From contig JAFMSR010000014.1 of assembly GCA_022818135.1 (NCBI GenBank), positions 40,319,708 through 40,383,707 on the forward strand: a stretch of DNA of 64,000 nucleotides, read 5' to 3'. The position numbers and the translations under genes were made by a program. This document shows positions 11,945 through 23,960 of this stretch, one piece after another (position 1 is the first letter of the stretch; each line of letters opens with the position of its first letter). A model generated the notes under the pieces. That model saw nothing but the letters and a program-made list of their open reading frames with translations. It was not told where the DNA came from and searched no databases. This DNA comes from Saxidomus purpurata (lineage: Eukaryota; Mollusca; Bivalvia; Venerida; Veneridae).

Positions 11945-12340
11945 CTCCTCTATCCGGTAAAGGGCACACCCTATATCTAGCAGATTATATTCTCCCAACA
12001 TAAATACTGTTTTAAATGAAAGTAGAGTACATACAATTTTAAAGAACAACATTATATCGAAAAATGGCTCATTTTAGCGCTTATAATAAACACAGAGACC
12101 TTTGTAAGAACTAGCTATCCATCCATTTATTGTACAACAACTTAACACACGTTATTGAACATTTTACGGTACTGCAGCATATTTTAAAACGCTGATTTTA
12201 TCGATAATTGCTGTAATTTATAGCTTTAGCTTTAAGGCTAAGTAATACTACTTTCAAATATCCTATTATTTATGCTTTTTAAAGGTCTTTTATTTGACAT
12301 CAGTTTTAGGAAATGCCTCTTTTATGGCGGTCCTCCGCAC
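11945..12340 (+). repeat. Dispersed repeat family B, copy 1
   Basis: Starts with AAGGGCACACCCTATATCTA and GCAGATTATATTCT. It also holds ACAATTTTAAAGAACA, CCATCCATTTATTGTACAAC and GGTACTGCAGCATATTTTAA. Related copies are at 23690, 24505, 45168 and 52088. Confidence 0.55.
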
Positions 12341-12381
12341 TGAACGCCAAGAAACAGGATGGATTTCTACAAGATTAATCG

Positions 12382-12625
12382 AATTGTGACAACTATTAGA
12401 GCATGTTAGAGACATGGAACAAGATATGTGCATTAAGATGTATTGTGTACCATGAACAATAAACATAAACGCACTACCGGAGTTATATCTTTAAATGCTC
12501 AGATAACAATACAAGTCAGTTGATACCATCTTGTTATAGAACATTGTAACTTAAACTGATTGAGTTTGTTTTGTTCTAGAGACAGTTAACGTTTTGTTAT
12601 GGTATAAAAGTTTTTTCATCGTCCT
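12382..12625 (+). repeat. Dispersed repeat family C, copy 1
   Basis: Very similar to 43540-43805. Both carry AATTGTGACAACTA, GCATTAAGATGTATT, ATGAACAATAAACATAAA and GATACCATCTTGT. Confidence 0.6.
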
Positions 12626-13264
12626 CAGTACAGTTTGATTCGAAGAAGTTTGTCCTCAAGAAATGTTTACGGTAAGAGAAGAAAAATATGTAACAAATAA
12701 AGTGAAAAGAAAAAAATATATATCAGCATGCTGATCGAGTAAATTGCCGTCTGACAAACATGTTTGGGAAAAAATACTGACTTTAAGTTGTCATTCACAA
12801 ATAACTGAGTCGACCTGGATAATTGGAAAATATGCTAATGTTTTACTTTTGATTTACCCTGTCTGCAAAAATTACGTTTTAGGAAGGTCGTAAAGATCTT
12901 TTAGAACATAACAGAAAAAAGCCTGAATCGAATGGTCTTTCATTTTAGGATGAATGTTGTTGATTTTTATGGTCAGTTTACGAAAAAAGGGTCATATTCA
13001 CAGAATCTTCTGGTCAACTATGAGGCCGAGGCCATTGTAAAGACCAGCCCTGAAGAGAAAAGCTATGAAATTACTGCAAGTTAGAGGATGACAAAGTGCT
13101 GCATAAATGCATACTCTAATTACCAACAATATCTGAAAGGAAAAGAGGAAGTGAAAATGGAGAAAAGGACTTACAGGTTAAAAACCTCTATTCGATTGCT
13201 AAAACTGGAGAAGGCCAAGAGAATTGCTAAGTTAGTTAGGATAAAAAAAACAGAGTAGTAAACC
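12626..13264. other. AT-rich intergenic stretch
   Basis: No gene or repeat with a second copy in the window was recognised. Stop codons interrupt all longer frames. Confidence 0.3.
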
Positions 13265-13925
13265 AACAAGAGCTGTCCCTCATAAGTGACAATCCCCGAA
13301 AGAGGTGTCTCACAGTCTGTGTCCTCTCCATGTGCTCAACAATTTTGCCATGTAATTTTAAAAGCCTTTCATGCATGACAGAGTTAACATGCATACAGTA
13401 TTCCATTACCTTTAAACTCTAAGTTTGACCGTGACCTTTGTTGTAGGGACGTGGGTCTTGCAGGCTACACATCTTCTTGATGTGCTGAATATTTGGGCAA
13501 AGTTATTTTAAAATCCTTCAATGCATTACAAAGTTACAGTCCGGACACAAATGTGTGTATATATACAGGATTCCATTACTTTCGAACTCTTAGTGTGACC
13601 TTGACCTTTGAGGTAAGGACGGTGTCTTGCACGCGACTAGTCGTCTTGAAGTACTGAATATCTGTGCAAAGTTATTTTAAAATCCTTCCGTGCATGACAA
13701 AGTTACAGCCCGAACACGAATGTGTACATATATTCTGGGTTATATTACTTTCAAACTCTAAGTGTGACCTTTGAGGTAGGGACATGGCTATTGCACGTGA
13801 CACGTCGTCTTGATTTGCTGAACATTTATGCCAAGTTATTTTAAAATCCTTCAATGCATTACAAAGTTACAGCCCGAACACGAAAAAATGTAAGAGCGGA
13901 AGCACGGACGGACAGACGGACAACG
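13265..13925 (+). mobile_element. Pearl-like (HINE/Helentron-type) non-autonomous element, copy 1, right end lost
   Basis: Left end AAGAGCTGTCCCTCATAAGT is followed by three to four diverged units of about 180 bp. Each unit runs through 'AAGTGTGACC...', 'GGGTCTTGCACG', 'CGTCTTGATGTGCTGAA' and 'TTTTAAAATCCTTCAATGCA'. A short ACGG-type tract (CACGGACGGACAGACGGAC) follows. The expected terminal hairpin is missing, so the copy is truncated. ORFs inside are by-products of the repeat. Confidence 0.75.
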
Positions 13926-14535
13926 TTCCAATGGAAACGATTTAAACTCATATAAGCAATTAACTTTGTGACAATGAAACTGTACCTGTACCAATGTACC
14001 TTGTAACTTTGTTTTAATGAAAAGTCGTACAATGTGTGTGTATATATAAATGTTCGATGTGCTGTTTCATTTGATAGAATTATAAGACGCAAGTCAATAC
14101 ATTTTTTTGTTTACTTCTGTTTTAAGTTTGTTTTTTCTTTTTCTCACTTCTGTACCAACTCAGATTATCAGATGAGTTCAGATGTTCAGGGAATTAAATG
14201 GATAAGATATTCAAAGAAGCTTTAAATTAATGATTTTTAAAAGAAAGTCAGTCTTGAGGATAATTCTGATCAATGTTTGGGTTTTTTAAGCTGCCAGAAT
14301 CTGCTTCTTTATTTGTCAAACTACGGAGCTTGCAATTAGTTTATATAGAACGCTCGGCCTAATTTTGAAAACTTATTTCAATATTTCCGCAGAATTGCTG
14401 GAGCAAAAACATTGATCTATTATAAGTGTTGGGAGCCACATAATGAAAGAAACAACATATTCTATGACATTATTTGATCTTAGACTATTTGTACAGCTGC
14501 TCACCAATAATCTACACATTTAAAGGCTGAGACAG
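13926..14535. other. AT-rich intergenic stretch
   Basis: No gene or repeat could be supported. Confidence 0.3.
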
Positions 14536-14539
14536 GCTT

Positions 14540-14700
14540 AAATATACTTAAAGCAATAACGGATTGCATGACAACAGACTGTCATCAATCGGATTAATAA
14601 CACAGCTTGTATCAATCTACAGCCATTTAAGTATTACGTAGCCATCTACATTAGCACTTATGCGAACTGGAAGATAGTATCAAAGAGCTATGGCGATATT
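14540..14700 (+). repeat. Dispersed repeat family D, copy 1
   Basis: Matches 32575-32715. Shared marks are ATTGCATGACAA, CAGCCATTTAAGTATTAC and CATCTACATTAGC. Confidence 0.55.
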
Positions 14701-15865
14701 CTCCGAATATAATTGCACAAGACTTTGTCATATAATGGATATACGTTTACATAAACTTTCATGCATTTGTATCAGTATTGAAATAAAGACTTTCTGAGCA
14801 CTTCTATCGTCAAATGCCTTTGTGTCGTTAAAGCAAGCCAAATCATATACGTTCTATGTACTAGTTCTATATTTTCACGGTATGTCCTATTATTAATAAC
14901 AACAATTTTAAGATGTGTTAGATTAATTAAACAGTCTACAAATTATTTCCTTAAATCGAAGGCTTTAAGTTAACCACAGTAAATAAAACTTACATGTATT
15001 TTGTATACAATATATACCAATTGTTGTTTAGGGATGTTTTGGTCGCAATGTGACAAAAGTGACTACAATAGAATTTGCCTGACAGTGAAAAATCGACACT
15101 CAAGAATGAAACTGGTAACTTTCCAGACATACGTAAATTTACATACTGACACTGAATAATCATTTTCCGTCATTGGAAAATGTCTAATGTTTGGATTAAA
15201 TGGATCTACTGCAAAAGTCCTTAATGGAACAAACTATTTCTAAGCTTTGAAATATTAAAACTAAAGCCTCCTAATCATGTGCCTTTCACAAACGTTCTAA
15301 AATGGAGAAACCATTTTGTTTAAATAGATGTAAATTTGTATTTTTGGATGAAAACACCCGCAAAACTACATGGATGTTAAAAGCGTTGTTACTGTACTAT
15401 CCCTATAAGTCTTTGTGTATCCCAAGAAAGTCTCAATGGTTCCACATTACACCTTTAAGGTTGACATGTGATCGCAAAATCTTAATGAAACATGTGTATA
15501 TTTAAAATTGTTGATCGAAAAAATGATTCATCGTATATATTCCGGATATTTGAACAAACTGCTGTATTGATCGATTAAGAGACTCAATTAAGTAAAACCA
15601 GAAAACAACAGTAAAATTTATTCAGTAACATTGTTCATACATAGATTTAACCATGGTTTATCTATTTTTCATTGTTACAGTATGGAACCTCAAAATGACT
15701 TATTAAGGTTTCTTAAATACATTTTTTACAACTAGACAAATCTAATTTCCATACTGCTTAAATATTCATTTTATTTAAATATGTCCTCATGACTTGCAGT
15801 TTTCTTTTGGAAACTGTATGCTAGAACTGGACAACGCAAACGATATTTATTGTGTGCTTTATGTA
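14701..15865. other. AT-rich intergenic stretch
   Basis: No convincing exon was found. A 67-codon ORF at 15302-15505 has no recognisable domain and is treated as chance. Confidence 0.3.
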
Positions 15866-16472
15866 AGAAGAGCTGTCCCTCATAAGTGACGAATGCCCTA
15901 AAAGCGGCGCCTCAAGTCTATGACCTTAACCTTTAAGGTATGAACCCGATACTATCGCACTGCACTTTATTTCAACCTTCAATGTGTAACAGAGTGAACA
16001 TGTGTATATATACAGGATTCAAAAAGCCTCGACCTCTACGTGTGACCTTTACCTTCAAGATTAGGATGCAGGATCTTGCACGTGACATGTCATCAACTGT
16101 GCCATGTAATTTCAAAATTATTCCATACATGACAGAGTTACCATGCATAATGGATTCCATGGCCTTTAAATTCTAAGTGTGACCTTGAACTTTGAGGTAC
16201 GGTCGTAGGTCTTGCCTGCGACATATTGTTTTGATATGCCGAACATTTCTGCAAAATTGAAATCCTTCAATGCAGGATAGTTAAAATCCGGATACGACTG
16301 TGCATGTATACAGGATTCCATGGCCTGTAAATTCTAAGTGTGACCTTGAACTTTGAGGTACGGTCGTAGGTCTTGCCTGCGATATACTGTTTTGATGTGC
16401 TGAACATTTCTGCAAAATTGAAATCCTTCAATGCAGGATAGTTAAAACGACTGTGCATATATACAGGATTCC
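15866..16472 (+). mobile_element. Pearl-like element, copy 2, right end lost
   Basis: Same left end (AAGAGCTGTCCCTCATAAGT) and same unit as the copy at 13.3 kb, with about three units. The last two are close copies of each other, both containing GGTCGTAGGTCTTGCCTGCG. The ACGG tract and terminal hairpin are absent. Confidence 0.72.
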
Positions 16473-17700
16473 AGTAAAGATAGATCACGAGTAGACGTTG
16501 TCTGTGACTTTGAGGCGATTGCAACGAGATGACAAATTACATAAGTGATCTATCCGACTTAGACCACAGAAAGTAGATTATTTGTTCAATATTACAGCAA
16601 CTACCTCATTAATTTTGTTGTGGTTAACAAGCAACTAAATTGTTCTTCTGTTTGTCTCAAAGAGCACACAGAAATCGTGCAGCTCGTTGCGAACACCTGT
16701 ATCAGTATTGGCAATAGCCACGATTTTTTCGTGCAATAATTATTCTATTGCAAACTTGACATGACAGATAGATAAGCTGTAAATTAGTCAAGGTAGGTGG
16801 CGATTTTTAACAATTATACATTTTTATTTAATGTTTGTCGGTGGTTTATCGAAATATAAAGGTGAATTATATCCCGATAAACTCACTGTCCACTCAGTGA
16901 AAATTATTAAAATTTTCTACCCGGTTTAATGTCAAAATATATACCGAGCGTAACGAACGCAGGAAACCATATGACGATGACGTCGTTAAAATGACGTCAT
17001 GTTTTTATGCTTTCTGGTGACGTTTCCCGCGATTTAAGGTAGTGGGGGTCTAATGGACACTATTCCAAAACACATTAAACTTAATATTTATATAATCTAC
17101 ATCTGTTAACCGACTAGTGTGCAAAATTTAAAGACATTTCACCGTTTAATTAAAAATAATTTCGTTTTTGTTGCCCTACCCCCGCTTAAGAAATACTGAC
17201 CATATTAAAATGTACCCTAAAAATTAAAATCGGTATGTTTGCAAGTATTTATTTACATTTTTTTCTAGGTTCCAAAAAGTATAACAAGCAATGTAGAATT
17301 ACAAAACATGTATTATAATTCTACAAGCTTAACATGTGTAACAAAAATATGCAATAATGCCAAAAACTAGGGTAAACATTTGCCTAATTTTGCCACGAGA
17401 CATATCACACATGTACATATACACGACTGTAGCAAAAGATTCAGAGTAGAGCCATCACTATTGATTATAAAACTTTTTATTAGTAGTAAATGAATTGAAT
17501 TATAAGAAAAAAGAAAATGGTTTACCGTCTACTTTTTGAGATATTCAACTTTTTAAAAATGAGCACGGTCAATTTTTATTTTTCAAGTAACAGTCAAGCT
17601 TGATAAAATCAAGGAAAATTAAGATACAGTTTTCAAATCTTGTAAAATGGCATGTCTTTCATGTTATTCAATTTGACAACTAAAAAAGAAAAAATAACGA
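16473..17700. other. AT-rich intergenic stretch with CRE-like palindromes
   Basis: No gene was recognised. Two TGACGTC-containing sites lie 16 bp apart at about 16977-16998, one of them the full palindrome TGACGTCA. Such sites bind CREB/ATF-type factors in general, but no nearby promoter can be shown. Confidence 0.3.
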
Positions 17701-17704
17701 AAAC

Positions 17705-17776
17705 AATATGGCTCCTTCGGGGTTGAACTCAGGACCTCTTGATCTCAAGCAGACGCTCTAACCACTGCGCCACAGT
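17705..17776 (-). repeat. tRNA-like sequence, probable SINE head or tRNA pseudogene
   Basis: On the minus strand the A-box-like TGGCGCAGTGGTTAGAGC and B-box-like GAGTTCAACCCC lie at tRNA spacing, with an anticodon-stem-like CTTGAGATCAAG between them. The acceptor ends do not pair (CTCC versus GTAC), so a functional tRNA is unlikely. No second copy was noticed in the window. Confidence 0.6.
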
Positions 17777-17933
17777 ACACAATAGGCACAGCATATAAAA
17801 TCCAAAGTATTCCAAATTGATCCTTAAACAGGAAGTACTCATTACACATCCACTACCTTAAGACATTTTATTGAAACAAACTCAAAAAAAGTAGAGTTAT
17901 AGACATAAAATAAACAGAAAAATGGTTGGTATC

Positions 17934-18058
17934 GATGTAATATCACGATATTTTCACTCGTGAGCACCAAAAGTAGTTATTTTCACTCGTGGCTGCGCCA
18001 CTCGTGAAAATATCACTTTTGGTGCCCACTCGTAACGTGATATTATACCGAAACCAAC
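17934..18058. repeat. Foldback element (long hairpin)
   Basis: Two imperfect arms of about 60 bp start GGTTGGTATCG and end CGAAACCAAC. They close on CCACTCGTG around a loop of a few bases. CACTCGTG and ACCAAAAGT recur within the arms. The shape is that of a foldback MITE without coding capacity. Confidence 0.75.
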
Positions 18059-19960
18059 AATTATCCTCTATATACTTTATAGCTGGAAATACATCAAAAT
18101 GTAGTTGTAACTATAAGGAGTTAGTTGGTTGCCTGTCTCGCTGTATACAAATTATAATGGGTTTTAACGTTTTCAGCAAATTCACGACTGTATAGAGGCG
18201 GCCATCTTAACACCAGTCAAATCAAGGGAATATCTTTAAAACGAAAGACATTCCCTCGAGAGAAACTATCCGATAATGTAAACCTAGTCATTTTTGATTA
18301 CATGCCACGTTTTCGCAAGATGTCAAGTAGTGAAAGTGATAGCAGGATTTTTATCACCTAACATATATTTCGAATACAGTCGTTTACATTACTATTTCAT
18401 GTAGATTTATATCCTTCATATTTTTGTAAATAAATGATAAAATAAAGCGTTTATTGTATTTTGTATTTCTATAGTTTTGTCTTGTAAACAGTCACTTCCT
18501 TCTTCTGTCGGCCATGTTATGTGTTCTTTTAAGCCAAGTGCCCGTATGTTAAACTTAAAATGCGGATTCAGCGTTTTGCACAGCCTCCGATCAAAAAGTA
18601 CGGAAAACAAGGCGGAACATAAATCAAATGTTGAGTTTTTAAACGATTTGGCGTAGGCTATTAAATTTCAAAGAGTGTTCCAAAGTGAATGCAAGAAGAA
18701 AGAAGTGGGTCAATAACTAAATGATTTATTTTCATTTCCTTTATTAATGACAGACCGTAAATTATGCGGAAAATACACAGGATAAAACAGTTAAACCGGA
18801 GAAAGCGTTAGAGAAGTATAAACAACTCTGTACATGAAGAAGATGACACAAAAAAAAGATCCAACATATTTTCTACATGTAATAGGAAAACCACTGTTTT
18901 AAGAAGGTACTTTTTACCTAATATAACTATAGTCACATCTCATTATACCTCTCCTGACCAATTATGTCCTCGTAGTGATCGTATACGATCAACAAACGCT
19001 AGCATGATACATTTTTGTAGCAATGTTAATTGAAATTTAACGAAATGTATATGACAACGAAATGTTGTTAAACTTTTATATTGGCCTAGATCGGAGCATG
19101 TATGTAATCAGTAGTTTTTCTTCCTTTGCACAAACTGCTATATTTCACATTTCTTAACATTATTTGATGTTCATTTCTTCACTAATCATGTGATATTTGG
19201 GTCATAAAGTTTTCAAGTTTGGATGTGGGCTTCGTCAGAGCATCCTGATGTGAAGAGTTGCGGGCCCTTGATTTGCAGAAAATGAAATATTTTATCTTGT
19301 TCTGCAAAAACCGATATAATGTGTCTATGTGTGCGAGTGTAAAAGTTAATTATATCATGACTCGCGGTTTTGTCTCTATATACAAAGAGCAGAAAAATAG
19401 GTTTTATTATTCCATTATCAACATTTTGAGGCGCGGGCCGATACGTCATCAAAATGACGTCTTATTGTGCGCACGACGTTACATAAATATTTGCATAGAA
19501 AATAATCCTTTGCATTCTTCATCCTTTGTAATAACTGGTCATATTTGAAGTGAAATAACATCTGTTCTAGTGGTGTTCAGAAAAGTGTGTAAGAAAAAAA
19601 GAACATTTGTATTCAATAATTTTTATAAAAGATTATATTATATTGCACCGGATAATTACCTTATATATTGCTTGTGATCCTTGCTTTAAATATTAATACA
19701 ATGTTTCAAGACAAAAGGTTTGTCAAGGGTGTACGGCGCTATTGTAAACATAACAATAGACTGGAAGGGGACCGTTACATCTTGGACTTCTCAGGTATAA
19801 ACAATGAATAACGTAAAATTGTATCGATGGAAATGTAGAATTTATCACACTCAAACATTCGAATATAAAGGCATAACTTTTTCCTTTAATCACACACATT
19901 ATTCATTTACATAGTACGTTAATAGTGATTTGAATAACACTCAAGTAAACTTGTTTTTTT
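18059..19960. other. AT-rich intergenic stretch
   Basis: No gene was supported. Overlapping ORFs on both strands at 19213-19548 mirror each other and lack family features. Confidence 0.3.
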
Positions 19961-20268
19961 ACTTACAGGTACATGTACTGCTTGGTATGATAACTGTATT
20001 GTATCATTACATGGAATAATGTGCTCCCAAGAGGAAGGTGCATTCCACAGCTTCCGCAACAATTACTTGCACTTCAACATTATCACCATCTGTGGCCACA
20101 TCTCCCAAACTAACTTCTTGTAGTGCTAACAAGCCTCCTCCACAACTATCGTCTCCAGAGTTTCATATAAGTTCAAGTAAAATAAAAAATAACCAATGCA
20201 AAATGATATTAACAATAATATCTTTAAAAATAATTGCAAAATCTATTGACTTGAGGATTCTGATACAG

Positions 20269-20423
20269 ACAGTCAAATAAGGTTTGGGTGTGAGATTGCA
20301 GACTGTGTATACTGGGTACATTTAGGATGCTTAGGGTTTAACGGGTGTACTGAGAAAACCTGCTCTAAGGTTGATTGGAGATGCCCTAAACACCGGGCGC
20401 GTATTAAAGGTCGCCTTTATTGA
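20269..20423 (+). pseudogene. PHD-finger-like exon fragment
   Basis: The frame reads SQIRFGCEIADC, then VYWVHLGCLGF and VDWRCPKH, and stops at 20421. The C-x2-W-x-H-x2-C core and the final W-x-C-P-x-H resemble the second half of a PHD zinc finger, a chromatin-reader fold also found in some transposon proteins. The first cysteine pair is not visible and the last ligand would be His. A possible acceptor ends at 20268, and a candidate upstream exon (19969-20176, good acceptor, Ser/Thr/Pro-rich with PKRKV) would join in phase, but that frame has a stop and no ATG. It is therefore probably a remnant or part of a mobile element. Confidence 0.35.
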
Positions 20424-21960
20424 TTTTATCAACACTTCCTATGATATAATTAATTTGCAAAGATTGCAATTCTAACACTTCTTTCAGTATCTTTTCAATT
20501 AAAGCTTTTATGTAATTTCAAAAATGAAATTCATACTCTTCAGAATATATAGGGGAATTTTCTGACGTTTTGAGGAGCCATAAAAATGACGAAAGTTCAG
20601 GCTGTTTCTTAAGGTTACTTTCAACCGGAGGAATCAGATAAAGAAAGGTTGTTACAACACGGAGACATGCCTAGCTATCATACACAATGTTCCAACGCTT
20701 TCCTAGAATCTGATTATTGTCCATAAAAAATACGCCATCATCATCGGGCAGTTTATTATGGTCAGTAAAACAGTTTCGCAAGAATGATGTCACAGTATTG
20801 TTAAGAACAGGACTTCCTGTTGTTGAAATCTACAATAGCTCCACTTCGGGTTATATGGTATGCTATACGGTTGTTAAAACAAGAACACCGCTGCGGGTGC
20901 AGGACGCTTGTCTGATTTTATCCCTTTACGGTTTATTTATTACCGGTACCATTTTTTAGTAACAGTGTCCTTGACCTTGACCTTGACCCAAAAACAAAAT
21001 CCCACAAAAAACGTAAATAATTACTAGACTCTAAGTTTGGTAACAATATTTCAATTGTAACTAAAGATATTGTAGTTTTCTTATTTTTCTATTTTTAGAA
21101 AAAAATCCTTGAGCTTGAACTCATGAACCCCAAACACACTACCAATGAAAGTCTTTATTTATATGCAATACACACTTAATAATCTAGTTATATTATGTCA
21201 GTTGTAACTAAGATTGTATGTATTAGTTTTTTAAAGTTACGGAGCTTGACCTTGACCCCGGACCCAAACCCATTAAGTTATTCTTAAACACTTACTACAA
21301 TAAAGTTGGTTACATTAGGCCAACTGAACTAAAATATTAATATTTTACGTTTTCCTTTTAAGTAACAGTGACCTTTACTCAAGGAGCCAAAAATAAAGGC
21401 TTAAAGATTCATAAACACTTCCTATTCACATTGTTGAATTATGTTTATTGTGACTTTTAGACTTTCTAAGTTAGAAGCAATAGTAAAATTTAAATGACAG
21501 GAATATGTAAGTTGTAAAACTCTTCTTTCATTCAATTGTACATTTGAAAGTAAACAGGTTTTCCAAGTTTCAAAGTGATAGCTTTGATAGTCTGCATGTA
21601 AGTGACCTCTAAACGCAAAATTTAAAAAAAAAACAGAATAGCTAAACATGACAGTCCAAAAATACTAGAATATGTCCCTCACCCAAAATGTATAAATAAA
21701 AACCCATTTGAAATGTTGAAGTACGTATTTCATAAATTGTTTGTGAAAATTTGAAATCAATCTAACTAAAAGAGAGCTATGCCCAATTCTAAAATGACCA
21801 AAATTCGTGTATTCGTTAGCCCAAAAACTGGTAATAGATTAAATACAATGTGAGAAGAGTATTGAAACATTCCCAAGTTTCATTGACCAAACTATGGAGA
21901 AATAGAGTAAATATTGGCCTGAATCGCTAGGTTCTGAGAGAGTTCTTTATGTTGATGCTC
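20424..21960. other. Gene-free stretch with diverged TGACC-rich tandem units
   Basis: Between about 20960 and 21400 three diverged units begin with AGTAACAGTG- or TTACGGAGC-like text, followed by CTTGACCTTGACC. They continue with 'CAAAAACAAAA' and an AT-rich tail. The unit resembles the pearl-like cores elsewhere but has no recognisable ends. Confidence 0.45.
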
Positions 21961-21961
21961 A

Positions 21962-22205
21962 CTCAAAGCAGGCAAACTGTCAGCCACAAAACTGTATTGG
22001 GGTGTTTACGAAACTATCATACTCGTTAGTATTGGAGTTGTCTGCAACATACAGTGTACTGTCCGACTGCAAATAGGTTAATGGAGGCTGACTAGGTACA
22101 ACAGTTTGGGGCTGAGTCCCAGCAGGGGAGGTAACAATGACTGAAATAGCGTAGTAAGACTGAATATTCAGTAAGGTCTGGTGTGGCTCAAACTTTACCA
22201 AACCA
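21962..22205 (-). CDS. Possible terminal exon of an unrecognised gene
   Basis: After an AG at the upper edge the minus strand is open for about 75 codons. It includes VTSPAGTQPQTVVPSQPP and ends NTPIQFCG before a stop. The Pro/Thr/Ser-rich composition is more protein-like than the AT-rich chance ORFs around it, but no domain is recognised. The upstream side is occupied by dispersed repeat F, which would then be intronic. It could equally be a chance frame. Confidence 0.25.
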
Positions 22206-22510
22206 AACTAATCAGTCGTCGGTTAGTAAAAAATTGTTCATGTACATAAAAGTTTATCGGTGATTAATGGCATTTATGTAACGTTTCAGACATTTAAAAC
22301 ACTACATTACAAAATATTGCATACAGTTACAATATAATTAATATTGTTTACATCAATTTCGGCCGCGTGTGTCCAAATGAAAACTGATTTTAGTGGATAG
22401 AGATATTCTTATAAAAATATAAAAGGTTTTGATAGTATTTATGCTACCAGTTGATAGCATTTCGTGGGGTATTTACTTTGTTATGATTTTGTATTTTAAA
22501 TCATGCATTG
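22203..22510 (+). repeat. Dispersed repeat family F, copy 2
   Basis: Shares ACCAAACTAATCAGTCG, TAATGGCATTTATGTA, TTGTTTACATC and AGGTTTTGATAGTAT with the copy at 56398. The same family lies reversed at 10915. Confidence 0.65.
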
Positions 22511-22526
22511 AGCATCGGATAATACC

Positions 22527-22652
22527 TTAAAAATCAACAAAAATATTATTGAGTCTTTCATCATTCAAGTAAACCCCGTCTTCCCGGGAAAATGGTTCAA
22601 CGTCAATGATAGGAGACTTAAAATCGCTTTTGCCAGAGTCGTCCTGATCCAT
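22527..22652 (-). CDS. Small coding-like ORF or exon, unrecognised
   Basis: An ATG at 22652 opens a 41-codon frame beginning MDQDDSGKSDFKSPIIDVEP and ending in TAA. Acidic, evenly mixed residues suggest real coding. A second coding-like minus-strand segment lies upstream at 22795-22905 and contains PPLDDVYVLDPGSAVAFLSD after a plausible acceptor. No consistent splice phase joining these pieces was found, so the gene model is unresolved and could be a decayed gene. Confidence 0.25.
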   Translation of the reverse strand: MDQDDSGKSDFKSPIIDVEPFSREDGVYLNDERLNNIFVDF

Positions 22653-22794
22653 TTATTCGTTGATGGCTCATAATCTATAAACCCATGACCCTGCTAAGCA
22701 GTATATCTACCCTTATGATGAGAGTATGTGGAAGGGCCTTGAAAATGAACTGCATCTTAGTCTCAATTTTCCTCGTTATTTTCATTTAGACAAG

Positions 22795-22905
22795 CTTGTA
22801 ATGTCGTTCCGCCGAAATACTGTGGTCGGAGAGGAAAGCAACAGCTGAGCCTGGATCGAGTACATAAACGTCGTCCAGTGGAGGTTTCTCACACTCCGTC
22901 TTGCA
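22795..22905 (-). CDS. Possible exon, unrecognised
   Basis: Read on the minus strand after ...TTACATATCAG, the frame encodes ISCKTECEKPPLDDVYVLDP, continues through an Ala/Ser segment to RHYKLV and then meets a stop. It may belong with the coding-like segments at 22527-22652 and 21962-22205. No domain is recognised. Confidence 0.22.
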
Positions 22906-22909
22906 ACTG

Positions 22910-23685
22910 ATCTGATATGTAAGCGAAGATTTCCTGTTTACGTTTTCTCTCTTTAATCGGCAAAATTACAGAATTTTTAATGGTTTAACATGTACAGTTC
23001 TACCAACAGAATTAGAGGCAAATTTCAACACACAGTAATAATGGTAGAATTCTATGTGTCTTTAATTTTGATATTTACAAATGCCTTTAGATGTTTGACT
23101 CAAAGTGTTGTGATTTTTAAGAAATTTTACATTAGTGGCTTAAATATCTAAATTATAATGCTACATCATTGTTCAATTTCCTGGGTGTTTCTTTACTTGG
23201 CAATGACCAACACCTTCCCGTCTTAATCACTCTTGTGGCATAACAGTTTCTATATCAAATTCTCTCTCGACAGATAAACTCGCTAGTCGTTGACACTCCT
23301 TTGTTATGACCAGAAAATGTTTTACGAGACCTCATTTGATCGATTTTTTTTCGGTTCAATAACCGTACATTACATTAGATATCAAAGAAACGGGAATCAG
23401 CTTTTCTATGCAAAAACTATGTGGTTAAATATTTCAAATGGTGATTCTCGAAATACAGAACAACATTATTCAATGACAATTGTTATACATGTTTTATTTT
23501 TATCATCTTATATTTATCTGCCTATTGTTGAAACTATTAAATTCAAACTTTCCATAGTTGGTGTAATGCCACTAAAATTATGATGAAAAAATCAGATAAT
23601 CAAGTACATTATAGGCTAAATAGGAATTACGTGTGTTGTAGCTTTTATCCCGCCTCTACATATAAAAGGTCAAATATTATTTGTG
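22910..23685. other. AT-rich intergenic stretch
   Basis: No gene was supported. The ORF at 23290-23583 lacks family features. Confidence 0.3.
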
Positions 23686-23689
23686 CTAA

Positions 23690-23960
23690 TCTGCTTAAAT
23701 TCCCTACATCTAGCCGATTATATTTTCCAGACATAAATAATGCGTTCAATGAATGTAAAATGACAAATAAATACAATTTTAAAGAACATATATCTTTAAT
23801 TAAATCACTATCAACCCATTAATTGTACGAAAACTTTACATAGAATATTGAATGTCGTACTAACGGTACTGCAACATATCTTAAGATGACTGGAGTGTAT
23901 AGCTTAAACTTACTGGTTAAGTAATAATACTTACTTTAGAAGTTACTTGTTATAGGGAGT
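23690..23960 (+). repeat. Dispersed repeat family B, copy 2
   Basis: Carries CCTACATCTAGCCGATTATA, ACAATTTTAAAGAACATA, AACCCATTAATTGTACG and ACGGTACTGCAACATAT, all matching copies at 11945 and 52088. Confidence 0.55.

Noticed and set aside
13672..14092. ORFs inside the pearl-like element (also at 15940-16524 and 38675-38879)
   Set aside because: They follow the tandem unit and are not protein-like; the same text occurs in each element copy.
17705..17776. Functional tRNA gene on the minus strand
   Set aside because: A- and B-box-like motifs are present, but the acceptor stem does not pair.
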